Below, one piece after another: positions 8,986 to 16,930 of a DNA stretch of 64,000 bases. The stretch covers positions 24,941 through 88,940 of the forward strand of contig CANLAE010000011.1 in NCBI GenBank assembly GCA_947488765.1, given 5' to 3'. The stretch is from Chitinophagaceae bacterium (lineage in GTDB: Bacteria; Bacteroidota; Bacteroidia; Chitinophagales; Chitinophagaceae). A model generated the notes under the pieces. The model made no database searches, was not told the DNA's origin, and saw nothing but the letters and a program-made list of their open reading frames with translations. Numbering within the stretch: the first letter of the stretch is position 1; the number at the start of each line of letters is the position of its first letter. Made by a program: the position numbers and the translations under genes.

Positions 8986-9980
8986 TATTTAGGATACAAT
9001 CCTTTTTCTTTCCAGTATTTGATGATGGGTTTATATGGCCCGAATTTATGGGCACTAGCAGAGAATGTATCGGCATGAGGTGGCACTCCATAATCAATTG
9101 CTTTTTCTACTGCATTTGGGTAATCTAAAGTTTTAGGATTCGGTCTTGAGTGAATAGCATCATCATTTACAAACGCAGCAACATCAAAAGCTTCAGCATC
9201 TGATAACAAAGGATTTTGCCATGTTGCAGAATCATGAGGCATATTCGCTTTTAACCATTGTGCTTGTTTTATTACACGATGCATACTCGAACCAGGCTGA
9301 TATCCTTCTTTACCCCATAATGGCGGATACACATACGTTATATCATCAAACTGCATTTGCCCTTCTCCATTTGTACCATGGCATCGCACACAATGTTGTG
9401 TATAAAGTATTTTACCATTTTCACTACTTGCTTTTCTATCAATAAATTCAATTTCAAGAGGTTTTTCACCTTTATATTCTTTATGTTTTTCAGTAAAACC
9501 ATTGATCCATTTTAAGTAAGCCAAAAAAGCCAGCATCTCTCTGCTGTCTAAAGGCAAAGGTTTGCCATTGTGTGGTCTCATTACACAATTATTTACACGT
9601 TCTGCTAAAGACAGCACTTTGCCTTCTCTTGCACGATACTGAGGATATTGATCATGCGATTTCATTAAGTTAAATGCAAATGGTTTTGTACCTGCATCAC
9701 GATGACAATTGGTACAATTCATTTTATTACCCAAATATGTTTTCACAATTCCTTTCGGACCAATATAATAAGCTGTATTAAGCATCAAGGCTCTTCCATA
9801 ACGAATCATGTTACCCATTGAATCATTGGGAATCTGGTTAGTATCTACAATTGGCAACATAGCAATTGAGTCTGATGCCTTTTCAATTTTCACATTGCCC
9901 TTTTCACTGCTATTGTTACAAGCAGTTGAATAAACAATAGCAATACTCAAAACAAATAAGGCAATTGAAAATTTTTTCAT
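8982..9980 (-). CDS. TsdA-like diheme cytochrome c lipoprotein (thiosulfate dehydrogenase family)
   Basis: A 332-residue lipoprotein (lipobox STAC, Cys 21) with two covalent heme sites: C89-TN-C92-H93 and C197-VR-C200-H201. The block YPQYRAREGK, then ERVNNC and NGKPLPLDS, matches the thiosulfate dehydrogenase TsdA. Cys 132 lies exactly 43 residues after the first heme cysteine, the spacing known for the unusual cysteine ligand (Cys 96) of heme 1 in Allochromatium vinosum TsdA, and Met 247 in KANMPH is a likely distal ligand of heme 2. TsdA couples two thiosulfates to tetrathionate or the reverse. The direction of the reaction cannot be told. An alternative is a general SoxX/cytochrome c-type electron carrier. 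Confidence 0.8.
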   Translation of the reverse strand: MKKFSIALFVLSIAIVYSTACNNSSEKGNVKIEKASDSIAMLPIVDTNQIPNDSMGNMIRYGRALMLNTAYYIGPKGIVKTYLGNKMNCTNCHRDAGTKPFAFNLMKSHDQYPQYRAREGKVLSLAERVNNCVMRPHNGKPLPLDSREMLAFLAYLKWINGFTEKHKEYKGEKPLEIEFIDRKASSENGKILYTQHCVRCHGTNGEGQMQFDDITYVYPPLWGKEGYQPGSSMHRVIKQAQWLKANMPHDSATWQNPLLSDAEAFDVAAFVNDDAIHSRPNPKTLDYPNAVEKAIDYGVPPHADTFSASAHKFGPYKPIIKYWKEKGLYPKY

Positions 9981-10097
9981 TAATCAATTTATTAAATAAT
10001 TCATCAGAAATCAAATGGCACTTAGCAAAAATTCGTAAAATAAAAAGCAATAAAAAAACCTTCGTAATTGAAGGTTTATAATATTAAGTTTTTACAA

Positions 10098-10562
10098 CTA
10101 CCATTTATCTACCTCTTCGTTGGAAAGGTTATCATTGGTATCAGCAATATTTTCTGTTGGTGTAGGCTTAACCTCAATATGTTCAGGTGTTTCAGCAGGT
10201 GCTTCTGTTGTTGGTTGTGTTGCTGTTGCAGCTTCTACATTTTCTTCAGATCCTTCCATTTCGTATTCATGGTTGAAAGCATCAAAATCAAAATCAGGCA
10301 TTAATTCTGTTTTCACATGATCAATTGTTTCGCCCAATGCTTTGATAAACTTATTGAAATCTTCTTTGTAAATGAAAATTTTGTGCCTGTCATAACCATT
10401 ATCATCAAAGCGTTTTCTACTTTCAGTAATCGTTAAAAAATAGTCACTGCCACGAGTTTCCCTTACATCAAAAAAGTAAGTTCTTCTTTTGCCAGCTCTG
10501 ATACGTTTACTAAAAACGCTTTCAATTCTTTTTTCGCTGTTGTCGTTGTTATCGTATGCCAC
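10098..10562 (-). CDS. DUF3276 / PUR-family nucleic-acid-binding protein
   Basis: A 154-residue protein whose first 85 residues form the DUF3276 domain, related to the PUR-alpha single-stranded nucleic-acid-binding fold: VFSKRIRAGKRRTYFFDVRE, then DYFLTITESRKR and HKIFIYKEDFNKFIKAL, each strand rich in basic and aromatic residues. The last 70 residues are acidic and low in complexity (EGSEENVEAATA and PTENIADTNDN), probably disordered. The family is nearly universal in Bacteroidota, where its members bind DNA or RNA; a precise role is not established. The gene stands alone; a convergent reading frame on the opposite strand is a shadow. Confidence 0.88.
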   Translation of the reverse strand: MAYDNNDNSEKRIESVFSKRIRAGKRRTYFFDVRETRGSDYFLTITESRKRFDDNGYDRHKIFIYKEDFNKFIKALGETIDHVKTELMPDFDFDAFNHEYEMEGSEENVEAATATQPTTEAPAETPEHIEVKPTPTENIADTNDNLSNEEVDKW

Positions 10563-10650
10563 AAATAAAGGTTTTGATTTTAAACTAAAGCAAATATAGT
10601 TTTATTACACAAATCCAAAAATATTTATAGCCTATTTGACTAACAAAATT

Positions 10651-12492
10651 TTATTGTTTGCTTTCTTGTAATTGATGACGGTACAACTCAGCGTAATAGC
10701 CATTCAAAGCTAACAATTGTTCATGTGTTCCTTCTTCGGTAATACCCCCATTTTCCAATACCACAATTTTATTAAATGTGATAGATGAAAAAATACGATG
10801 CGTAATAATCAATGCAGTTTTATCTTCTAAAAAAGTAGATAAATTTTTCACTATTTCACTTTCCGTTTTGGCATCTACAGCACTTAAACAATCATCAAAC
10901 ACTACAATTTCCGGGTTTTTAATTAAAGCCCTTGCAATAGATATTCTTTGCTTTTGTCCGCCACTTAATGTAACGCCTCTTTCACCAATCATTGTTTCGT
11001 ATTGCTTATCAAACTGTGTAATTTCATTGTGAATGCTTGCAAATTCGGCAGCTTTTTGTACCATTTCAGCAGTGGCTCTTTCTTTCAAACCAAAGCTGAT
11101 ATTGTTATGTACGGTATCACTAAATAAAAAAACATCCTGAGGTACATAACTAATTTGTTCTCGCAAACTATGCAAAGAAAATTCTTTCAGTTCTTTATTG
11201 CCTATCAAAACTTTTCCATTATCCGGTTCATAAAAGCGAAGTAATAATTGAGCGATTGTTGTTTTGCCCGTTCCGGTTTTACCCAACAACAACACTTTTT
11301 CTCCCTGATGAACCCTTAAATTAAAATGCTTCAATGCTTCAATTCCGGTATGCGGATAGGTAAAGCTTACATCTTGAAAATGTATGTCACCGGAAATAGT
11401 TTCTTTTGAAGCAAATTCATTTTCATTGATAGTAGGAACAGTTTGCAAAAATTCGTTCAATCTTTTTTGAGAAGCGGCTGCACGCTGCGTGATACTTGCC
11501 GTCCAGCCAATTGCACTCACTGGAAAAGTGAGCATATTTACATAAATTACAAACTCTGTAATGGTACCCGCAGTAACATTAGTTGTAGCACTATTCAAAA
11601 CATACACACAGCCCATTGCAATTGTTACCAAAGTGCTAAGCCCAATCATCAAAGCCATTGAAGGAAAATAAGCAGCTTCAACTTTTGCCAGTCCAACCGC
11701 ATTTTTTTTATATAACTCACTGTTATTGTTAAAAAAATTAAAAATCGCTTTTTCTTGCACAAAAGATTTAATCACCCGTATGCCACTGTAAGATTCTTGA
11801 GCTGTAGTAGTTAAGTCTGAAAGCAGTGATTGTATATGTTCACTTTTTTTATTGATGATTGTATTCACAAAATAAATTGTAACCGCTAAAATCGGTAATG
11901 GACACAACACATACAACGTAAGCAGCCAATTTTCTCTGAGCATAAAAAAAATACTGAAACCTATTGTAGCAGCTAAGTTGATGAAATACATAATTGCCGG
12001 ACCCGTATACATTCTTACCCTGCTCACATCTTCAGATATTCTGTTCATCATATCTCCCGTGCTATGGGTTTTATAAAAATTGATGTCCAACTTTTGATAA
12101 TGATTAAACACTTCATTTTTTTGTTCATATTCAATGTGCCTGCTCATTACAATAATTGTTTGCCGCATCAAAAACATAAACAAACCACCTAAAATTGCAA
12201 GCACTAATAATGAAATTGCGCAACAAACAACAATTGTACTTAATGATAAAGTTTTACCTTCCATCAGCAGCACCAGTTGTCTTACTAAAATATCATAGCT
12301 ACCAACTCGCTTTACATGAAATTCAGCACCGGTATTGGCTGCAATAGCTTGTTGTACTTTATCTACCACAAACCCCGAAATCTGAGGACTTAAGATTCTG
12401 AAATAGTTGGATAAAAGAATGAAAAGAATACCAAATAAAAAATATCGTTTATACTTAAAAAAATACTTATTTAGAACAGAAAGATGCTTCAA
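10651..12492 (-). CDS. ABC exporter, fused permease and ATPase (MsbA-like)
   Basis: A 613-residue half-transporter. An N-terminal ABC type I exporter membrane domain (about residues 1-330, six membrane segments with a large extracytoplasmic loop between segments 1 and 2) is followed by the nucleotide-binding domain: Walker A GKTGTGKTTIAQ near residue 403, Q-loop at SYVPQDVFLF, signature LSGGQKQRISIARAL near 507, Walker B EIVVFDDCLSAVDA near 525 and a switch histidine in ITHRIFS. It would act as a homodimer in the inner membrane. Relatives export lipid A core, peptides or drugs; the substrate is not identifiable. Walker B ends in DD rather than the more common DE, but this is seen in some exporters. 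Confidence 0.92.
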   Translation of the reverse strand: MKHLSVLNKYFFKYKRYFLFGILFILLSNYFRILSPQISGFVVDKVQQAIAANTGAEFHVKRVGSYDILVRQLVLLMEGKTLSLSTIVVCCAISLLVLAILGGLFMFLMRQTIIVMSRHIEYEQKNEVFNHYQKLDINFYKTHSTGDMMNRISEDVSRVRMYTGPAIMYFINLAATIGFSIFFMLRENWLLTLYVLCPLPILAVTIYFVNTIINKKSEHIQSLLSDLTTTAQESYSGIRVIKSFVQEKAIFNFFNNNSELYKKNAVGLAKVEAAYFPSMALMIGLSTLVTIAMGCVYVLNSATTNVTAGTITEFVIYVNMLTFPVSAIGWTASITQRAAASQKRLNEFLQTVPTINENEFASKETISGDIHFQDVSFTYPHTGIEALKHFNLRVHQGEKVLLLGKTGTGKTTIAQLLLRFYEPDNGKVLIGNKELKEFSLHSLREQISYVPQDVFLFSDTVHNNISFGLKERATAEMVQKAAEFASIHNEITQFDKQYETMIGERGVTLSGGQKQRISIARALIKNPEIVVFDDCLSAVDAKTESEIVKNLSTFLEDKTALIITHRIFSSITFNKIVVLENGGITEEGTHEQLLALNGYYAELYRHQLQESKQ

Positions 12493-12573
12493 TTGTAGAG
12501 ATTTGAAACGAAGTTAAATAAAGTATTATTATTTTTTTTGGAAGTTAAGCTTTCAACCTATTATTTTGCACGT

Positions 12574-12661
12574 GGAGGGATGGCAGAGTGGTCGATTGCG
12601 GCAGTCTTGAAAACTGTTGACTGTTACAGGTCCAGGGGTTCGAATCCCTTTCCCTCCGCCA
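12574..12661 (+). tRNA. tRNA-Ser (UGA)
   Basis: An 88-base class II tRNA with the long variable arm of tRNA-Ser. The acceptor arms GGAGGGA and TCCCTCC pair, the anticodon loop CTTGAAA gives anticodon UGA, and the T loop is GGTTCGAATCC. CCA is encoded at 12659-12661. A terminator follows directly. Confidence 0.97.
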
Positions 12662-12669
12662 AGCTTTTC

Positions 12670-12696
12670 AAAACCCACGATTTCGTGGGTTTTTTA
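12670..12696 (+). terminator. Terminator of tRNA-Ser
   Basis: Inverted repeat AAACCCACGA (12671-12680) with TCGTGGGTTT (12683-12692) followed by a run of T. It lies 10 bases past the tRNA. Confidence 0.9.
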
Positions 12697-13085
12697 TTAA
12701 ATAAACTCCAACCGCTTCATCTTTAAACTCAAACATTTACAATCAATATATTTTTTTAGCCAAGCAACACATCATTGTTCAGCACTCTCGGCGTCGCACA
12801 CTTCAGGGCTTGATACTTTTTAGGACTTTTTTACGAGAATCATAAAACAATAAAAATTGTTTTATGATTTATAATAATACTTCTAAAATTGAAAATACGA
12901 TACACAGATACGCTGCACACAAAACATGACGGCATATCTGCGCTAGTGGGGGAATACGCCAAGCAAAGGAGCTGTGATTTTGATTTTTTACGAAAAAATG
13001 CTCACCGTTGTTTGCAATAGAATTACGCTAGCAGCTAACTGTAGTTAATGATTATTATGTTCCTGATATTTTATTCGAAAGCTTC
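12697..13085. other. Gene-free stretch with a perfect hairpin and GC-richer blocks
   Basis: No credible reading frame is visible here. The stretch holds a perfect 14-base hairpin at 12838-12869 and two blocks clearly richer in G and C than the neighbourhood (about 12770-12820 and 12905-13050). The second contains TGCGCTAGTGG at 12939-12949, which recurs inverted at 14567-14577. It looks like repeat or element debris rather than a simple intergenic spacer. Confidence 0.5.
12838..12869. terminator. Perfect 14-base hairpin, possible bidirectional terminator
   Basis: AATCATAAAACAAT (12838-12851) and its exact complement (12856-12869) around an AAAA loop. It lies between the plus-strand tRNA-Ser and the end of the minus-strand membrane protein gene at 13086. 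The stem is very AT-rich and there is no uninterrupted U tract, so its role as a terminator is uncertain. Confidence 0.4.
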
Positions 13086-13991
13086 TTAAATTTCCTGATT
13101 ACCATTGGTAGTTGAAATTTTCTTTTCAAATTTATTGTGTATTATGGTTATAAATAGGCCATAAACAATTGCGCAAATAATTAATAAGTTATTGACCAAG
13201 CCAGTTGTTGAAAATGATATTCTAATCAAAATAGTTGAAATAATGAATCCAGAGTTTCTCATTACTTTGTGAAAGTCGTCTGTTAGGTAAAAGGAAAATA
13301 GCAATAACAATACATCAGCAAAGATTAAAATATTAAAAAACTGCTCGAAAAAGATGTTATTAATGTTTGAGAATGAATTTGTACTATTCACATCACTAAA
13401 AATTATGTCACTAATCCATGTAGCAAAAGAATAAATAGAAAGGGAAATAAATATTGGCACTAATAGTAAAGCCAAGATTTTTTTTATTTTTATAAAATTC
13501 ATTAGCGACAAACTGCTTATAACACTAGTATCTACAATATTTTTCTTTGGTTCACTCTGTAGATAGAAAAGATATATTAGAAAAAACATTAGTAAGGAAG
13601 TTGCTAAGTCATAAGAAAATTGTAAATCATACTTTATATTAAACCAATCACCTGAAATTCTTAAATTAGAAAGATCCTTGAACAATCTTCGAATAATGAT
13701 TAAGCTCATTATTTCATACTGTTTACTTACATACTTTGTAAAAGATTTTGGGAGATAATAAATCAATAAATATACTTCGTACAAAAGTATAAATGAAAAA
13801 GGAGTATAAATTGCAGCAATTGGATTTGTAAATAGATTAGAGGTTGTGCTTAAAGAAACAAATTTCAGATCGACTAAATAGATAATTAAAAGATGTATAA
13901 TAAAACTAGCGATAGCTATCGATAAAATTATTTTTTCGATTCTTTCCTTTATTTTTTCTGAGAGAATATTTTGATATAATTTTTCAAACAT
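13086..13991 (-). CDS. Multi-pass membrane protein of unknown function
   Basis: I do not recognise this 301-residue protein. After a short charged N-terminus (NILSEKIKERIEKI) it shows about six hydrophobic segments, near residues 22-42, 60-80, 127-145, 170-195, 213-232 and 250-280, with a basic C-terminal tail (HNKFEKKISTTNGNQEI). No catalytic motif or transporter signature is visible. Base composition is AT-rich and the codon use is dominated by A/T-ending codons. It is followed by an odd GC-richer noncoding stretch and preceded, after 170 bases, by a string of very small membrane ORFs; all lie between two inverted copies of an 11-base sequence. Confidence 0.6.
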   Translation of the reverse strand: MFEKLYQNILSEKIKERIEKIILSIAIASFIIHLLIIYLVDLKFVSLSTTSNLFTNPIAAIYTPFSFILLYEVYLLIYYLPKSFTKYVSKQYEIMSLIIIRRLFKDLSNLRISGDWFNIKYDLQFSYDLATSLLMFFLIYLFYLQSEPKKNIVDTSVISSLSLMNFIKIKKILALLLVPIFISLSIYSFATWISDIIFSDVNSTNSFSNINNIFFEQFFNILIFADVLLLLFSFYLTDDFHKVMRNSGFIISTILIRISFSTTGLVNNLLIICAIVYGLFITIIHNKFEKKISTTNGNQEI

Positions 13992-14159
13992 CTTTATCCC
14001 TTTTTTTATAATTTACGACAATAAATTAAATTATTGTTTTGCATCAACACTTGAATTGTTACAAACACAATGTAAGTTAATTCATTTTAACTCAATGAAT
14101 AGAGCTAAAAAATATTGAGAAATTTTAAAATTCAGGAATTTCTTGGGTAACAAAAAAGT

Positions 14160-14264
14160 TTAGTTACCATTCTTTTTTGGAGTAGCTTTGAAAAGTGTAT
14201 AACCAAATGCGATGCCGAACAACAAGGTTATCAATCCAGCAAAGTAGGGAATAAAATCAATCAT
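14160..14264 (-). CDS. 34-residue single-pass membrane protein
   Basis: A short ORF (ATG at 14264, stop at 14160) with one hydrophobic segment, FAGLITLLFGIAFGYTLF, and a basic tail ending KATPKKNGN. Its ATG overlaps the stop of the upstream 61-residue gene in the arrangement ATGATTGA, which is the usual signature of translational coupling and is the main reason to believe it is real. Function unknown; the size and topology resemble small accessory subunits of membrane complexes, but no such complex is encoded next to it. Confidence 0.55.
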   Translation of the reverse strand: MIDFIPYFAGLITLLFGIAFGYTLFKATPKKNGN

Positions 14265-14442
14265 TTTTATCTTTATTTATTAGTCGCAAGTATATTCCGA
14301 AACATAGAATTGAAGGAACCCAAAGTCCAAGAAAAATTGCATGATTTTGGTGCCCTGAAAAAAATAAGATTTCAGAATAAATTAGGGAAAGTAGAGCCGC
14401 TACAAAAAGCAACTTGTCTGTTAAGTTAAATTTTTTAAACAT
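14257..14442 (-). CDS. 61-residue membrane protein
   Basis: A small protein with two hydrophobic segments: LLFVAALLSLIYSEILFF (near residues 11-28) and AIFLGLWVPSILCFGIYL (near 35-52), and a charged tail NKDKND. The GLWVPS motif at the start of the second segment recalls small hypothetical membrane proteins common in Bacteroidota. It overlaps the next ORF (14160-14264) by eight bases and is preceded by the end of another reading frame at 14457, so these appear to be consecutive pieces of one small transcript. Function unknown. Confidence 0.6.
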   Translation of the reverse strand: MFKKFNLTDKLLFVAALLSLIYSEILFFSGHQNHAIFLGLWVPSILCFGIYLRLINKDKND

Positions 14443-14456
14443 TTTTAATTTTTGTC

Positions 14457-14540
14457 TTACTCTTTAGGCTTTTCAGAATTATCTCCGTTTATTGTAATCA
14501 CTGTTTCACGATCATCACAAGTAAATATATACTTGATTAT
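14457..14540 (-). pseudogene. 3' stub of a coding frame without a usable start
   Basis: The minus strand is open for 27 codons from 14540 to the stop at 14457 and reads YIFTCDDRETVITINGDN followed by SEKPKE, a composition expected of real protein. There is no ATG, GTG or TTG near its beginning and a stop codon precedes it at 14541-14543. It ends 15 bases before the ATG of the 61-residue membrane protein. The likely reading is the remaining C-terminus of a gene whose 5' part was replaced by the GC-richer sequence at about 14560-14790. A non-standard start codon cannot be excluded. Confidence 0.35.
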
Positions 14541-14559
14541 TCAATAATCAATACTTTTT

Positions 14560-14800
14560 TTCATCTCCACTAGCGCAAGTGTTCCGCAGAAGCGGTTCTC
14601 TTGTGTTAAATAATTTTATCGGACTGTGCCCGAAATGCGTATTACAAAAGTTCAATAAAGTACTACAGTTCAAAGGCATGGGGATTGTAGCAAAGTAGCC
14701 CGCAGCTTTGCGAGGACTACATGCGAAAAGCCCCAAATGCACCTTGGCAAAGCGTTGCAGCTGATTGCCACAAAAAAAATGTTTGAAAGCAATACAAATT
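14560..14800. repeat. GC-richer intergenic block, possible dispersed repeat
   Basis: This stretch is visibly richer in G and C than the genes beside it and carries a CCACTAGCGCA sequence (14567-14577) that occurs inverted at 12939-12949, and a small CCGC-AGAA-GCGG hairpin near 14585. A 98-codon open frame runs through it on the minus strand but has an unnatural composition (many Cys, Phe, Pro and Arg) and no family resemblance, so I treat it as noncoding. It probably belongs to a dispersed element of the genome; only a genome-wide search can show this. Confidence 0.4.
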
Positions 14801-14873
14801 GTAAATAGAATTTTTATGCGATAAGGCAAATTATACATTTGCAAACAGAATAAACTAGACTGTAGACTACAAT

Positions 14874-15293
14874 TTATTCAGTAACAACAATTGCATCTTT
14901 AATTACAACATCACTTAAAAACCCTGTACAAAAGCCTTTAAGGCATATTTTAGATCCAACTGTTGGTGATGTAGCGCTTGGTGATTGCAATGTGCAAAAA
15001 ACATTTGCAAATGCATCATTAGATTTTATGGTAACAGTTGTTTTACCTTCCTGATCTTTTTTTACTTCACTTACTTCACCAACTATTTTCAGTGCTTTGT
15101 TCAGGTACTTTGCATTTGAAGCACTTTCATTTGTTTGATATTCAGTTACCAACTGGGTAGCAGCAATATCAATTGTTTTTTCTTCTGCTGCACTTCTGTG
15201 ATGATTGGCAGAGTATACAAAAACATAATACCATGTTCCAGCTCCGGTAATAAGTCCTAATAATAATAAGCTAAGTACTATTTTCTTTTTCAT
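14874..15293 (-). CDS. OB-fold (tRNA_anti-like) exported protein
   Basis: A 139-residue protein with an uncleaved or cleaved N-terminal hydrophobic segment (residues 4-27) followed by a domain that resembles the tRNA_anti-like OB-fold family: ATQLVTEYQTNESASNAKYL, then KALKIVGEVSEVKKDQ and a five-strand pattern ending LKGFCTGFLSDVVIKDAIVV. The name of the family comes from structural likeness to anticodon-binding OB folds; a secreted member is unlikely to bind tRNA. It is the last gene of a four-gene minus-strand run (17824 to 14874) encoding a heme lipoprotein, a YceI protein and a DUF5777 barrel, so a role in the cell envelope is inferred. Confidence 0.75.
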   Translation of the reverse strand: MKKKIVLSLLLLGLITGAGTWYYVFVYSANHHRSAAEEKTIDIAATQLVTEYQTNESASNAKYLNKALKIVGEVSEVKKDQEGKTTVTIKSNDAFANVFCTLQSPSATSPTVGSKICLKGFCTGFLSDVVIKDAIVVTE

Positions 15294-15330
15294 AAAAATG
15301 ATTAAAGCAACAAATAAGCCAAATAAATAA

Positions 15331-16341
15331 TTACCAACCTAACTTCTTTGCTTTTTTAATAGTAAAAACACGAGCAATATTGAAACCAAAATGAATACCA
15401 CCATCTTCCCAAGTATCAAGTGTTTCATTGATTACGGCTCTTTCGTTGATGCCTGTAGAGTTACTGAAATTTAACTGAAATACATGTCCGCCTGTTTCAA
15501 TATCAACACCTAATGAAAAAGAATTTACATATCCATCTAATTTGGTAATACGAGGATAATACTCTGCTGTTAAATTTACACGCTTGGTAATACGTTGTCT
15601 TGCACCAATACCAATAGAATAATAATCGTTGGGATATTTATTCAAAGGAGCAGAATTATTATAATGCACTAAAGTGGGAACTACTTGTAAAGAAAAATAA
15701 TCACTCATTTTTCTTGCAATGATTAATTGATGGGCATACGTTAAACGATCTGTATAATGTATAATATCATTTTGTGTAGCATCAAAATGAATAGTTTTCC
15801 AATGCATAGAAGCAACATAACTTACAGAAATAGGCATGTTTACTTTTCCGGTAGATTGACGAAGCATTCTGTACTTAAAAAAACCATCATACGTTTTTTG
15901 ATATTCACTTCTTCCAATACCCACCATTAAACGATTAGTAATGCCATAATCAACGCCCATGCGCATCGTAGCTGCATCTAAGCCCCAAATTGCATAAGCC
16001 CCCTCATTTAAAGTTCCGAAACGATGGCTGATTTTAACATCCAAAACTCCCTTTGCTACATTCTCAATAGAATGACCATTGATTAATCTTGTGGTTTTAA
16101 ATGTTGCAGTGGTAAGGTCTGTTTCAGATTGTTTGCCCGATACATTTTGCTTGTCTAATTCTGCAAACAAATCGCCCGATGGTTTTACTGTTGTATCAAC
16201 GGTTGTAGTTTGTTTTGATAGAGTTGATTTTTTTTCTGATTCCTTTTTACCCTTTTTATCTTGTGCCTTTGCACTTATTTGAATAAGAGAAATTGTAAAA
16301 ATTAAAATTGTAAAAATGATATTTTTTTTATGATTGAACAT
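15331..16341 (-). CDS. DUF5777 family beta-barrel protein
   Basis: A 336-residue protein with a signal peptide (cleavage likely after SAKA near residue 26), a charged low-complexity linker rich in Lys, Ser and Thr, and then a barrel domain of alternating amphipathic strands (for example LMVGIGRSEYQKTYDGFFKY and LTAEYYPRITKL), with a block HRFGTLNEGAYAIWGLDAAT near residues 109-128 typical of DUF5777. An outer-membrane location is inferred. Genes of this family commonly stand beside YceI and heme-binding lipoprotein genes in Bacteroidota, as here. The molecular role is unknown. Confidence 0.82.
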   Translation of the reverse strand: MFNHKKNIIFTILIFTISLIQISAKAQDKKGKKESEKKSTLSKQTTTVDTTVKPSGDLFAELDKQNVSGKQSETDLTTATFKTTRLINGHSIENVAKGVLDVKISHRFGTLNEGAYAIWGLDAATMRMGVDYGITNRLMVGIGRSEYQKTYDGFFKYRMLRQSTGKVNMPISVSYVASMHWKTIHFDATQNDIIHYTDRLTYAHQLIIARKMSDYFSLQVVPTLVHYNNSAPLNKYPNDYYSIGIGARQRITKRVNLTAEYYPRITKLDGYVNSFSLGVDIETGGHVFQLNFSNSTGINERAVINETLDTWEDGGIHFGFNIARVFTIKKAKKLGW

Positions 16342-16380
16342 ATGATTGATATAATAAGTGAATAGAATGTAATTATAGAT

Positions 16381-16911
16381 TTATTGATATTCGCAGTTTA
16401 CTGTTATTGCTGCTTCTTCAGCAATTTGTGAGCCTATATAACTTCCTGTTATAAAATCTTTCAACTTTATTTTAAATAAAGTTTTGATGGTAACCTTTCC
16501 ATTGCTAACAGTTATAGTTCCAGGTGCGGTGATTTTTTTAGCTACTCCATGAATGGTAAGTGTACCATCTGCATTTACTGGATATGTTCCATTTTTTGTA
16601 AAGTTTACAGAAGCAATGTTAGATATATATCCTTTGAAATCTGCTTTAGGAAATTTTGTACTTTCCATATAGTTTTCATTAAAATGATCTTCCATTAAAC
16701 CATTGGCAAACTTGAAACTTTTAATCAACAGACTAAAAATCATCTGACCTGTGTTATCAATAAACTTAGAATCTACTTGATTGTTTACTGCTTTAATATC
16801 CACCGTTGCAGAAGCATCAAAAGATATTTGTCCGGTTTTTGTGCTGTATGTTTTTTGTGCAAAAATACTTATGGACACAAGCATAAATATTGAAGCGAAA
16901 AATAGTTTCAT
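16381..16911 (-). CDS. YceI-like lipid-binding periplasmic protein
   Basis: A 176-residue exported protein with a signal peptide ending at IFAQ (residue 18). The mature part fits the YceI lipocalin-like fold: GQISFDASATVDIKAVNNQV, the MEDHFNENYMESTKFPKADF block with the conserved HFN..YM.S..FP pattern near residues 73-92, and the closing TIHGVAKKITAPGTI strand pair. The family binds long isoprenoid or other amphipathic molecules in the periplasm. It sits between the DUF5777 gene and the heme lipoprotein gene with short gaps and is very likely co-transcribed with them. Confidence 0.92.
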   Translation of the reverse strand: MKLFFASIFMLVSISIFAQKTYSTKTGQISFDASATVDIKAVNNQVDSKFIDNTGQMIFSLLIKSFKFANGLMEDHFNENYMESTKFPKADFKGYISNIASVNFTKNGTYPVNADGTLTIHGVAKKITAPGTITVSNGKVTIKTLFKIKLKDFITGSYIGSQIAEEAAITVNCEYQ

Positions 16912-16930
16912 ATCAAAAAAATTTAAAAAT

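Noticed and set aside
10068..10320. Plus-strand frames over the DUF3276 gene
   Set aside because: Cys- and Phe-rich shadows of the acidic tail of the minus-strand protein.
14548..14844. A 98-codon minus-strand open frame
   Set aside because: It runs through the GC-richer repeat-like block, has a composition rich in Cys, Phe, Pro and Arg, no recognisable domain, and no link to the neighbouring gene. Treated as a chance frame within a repeat.
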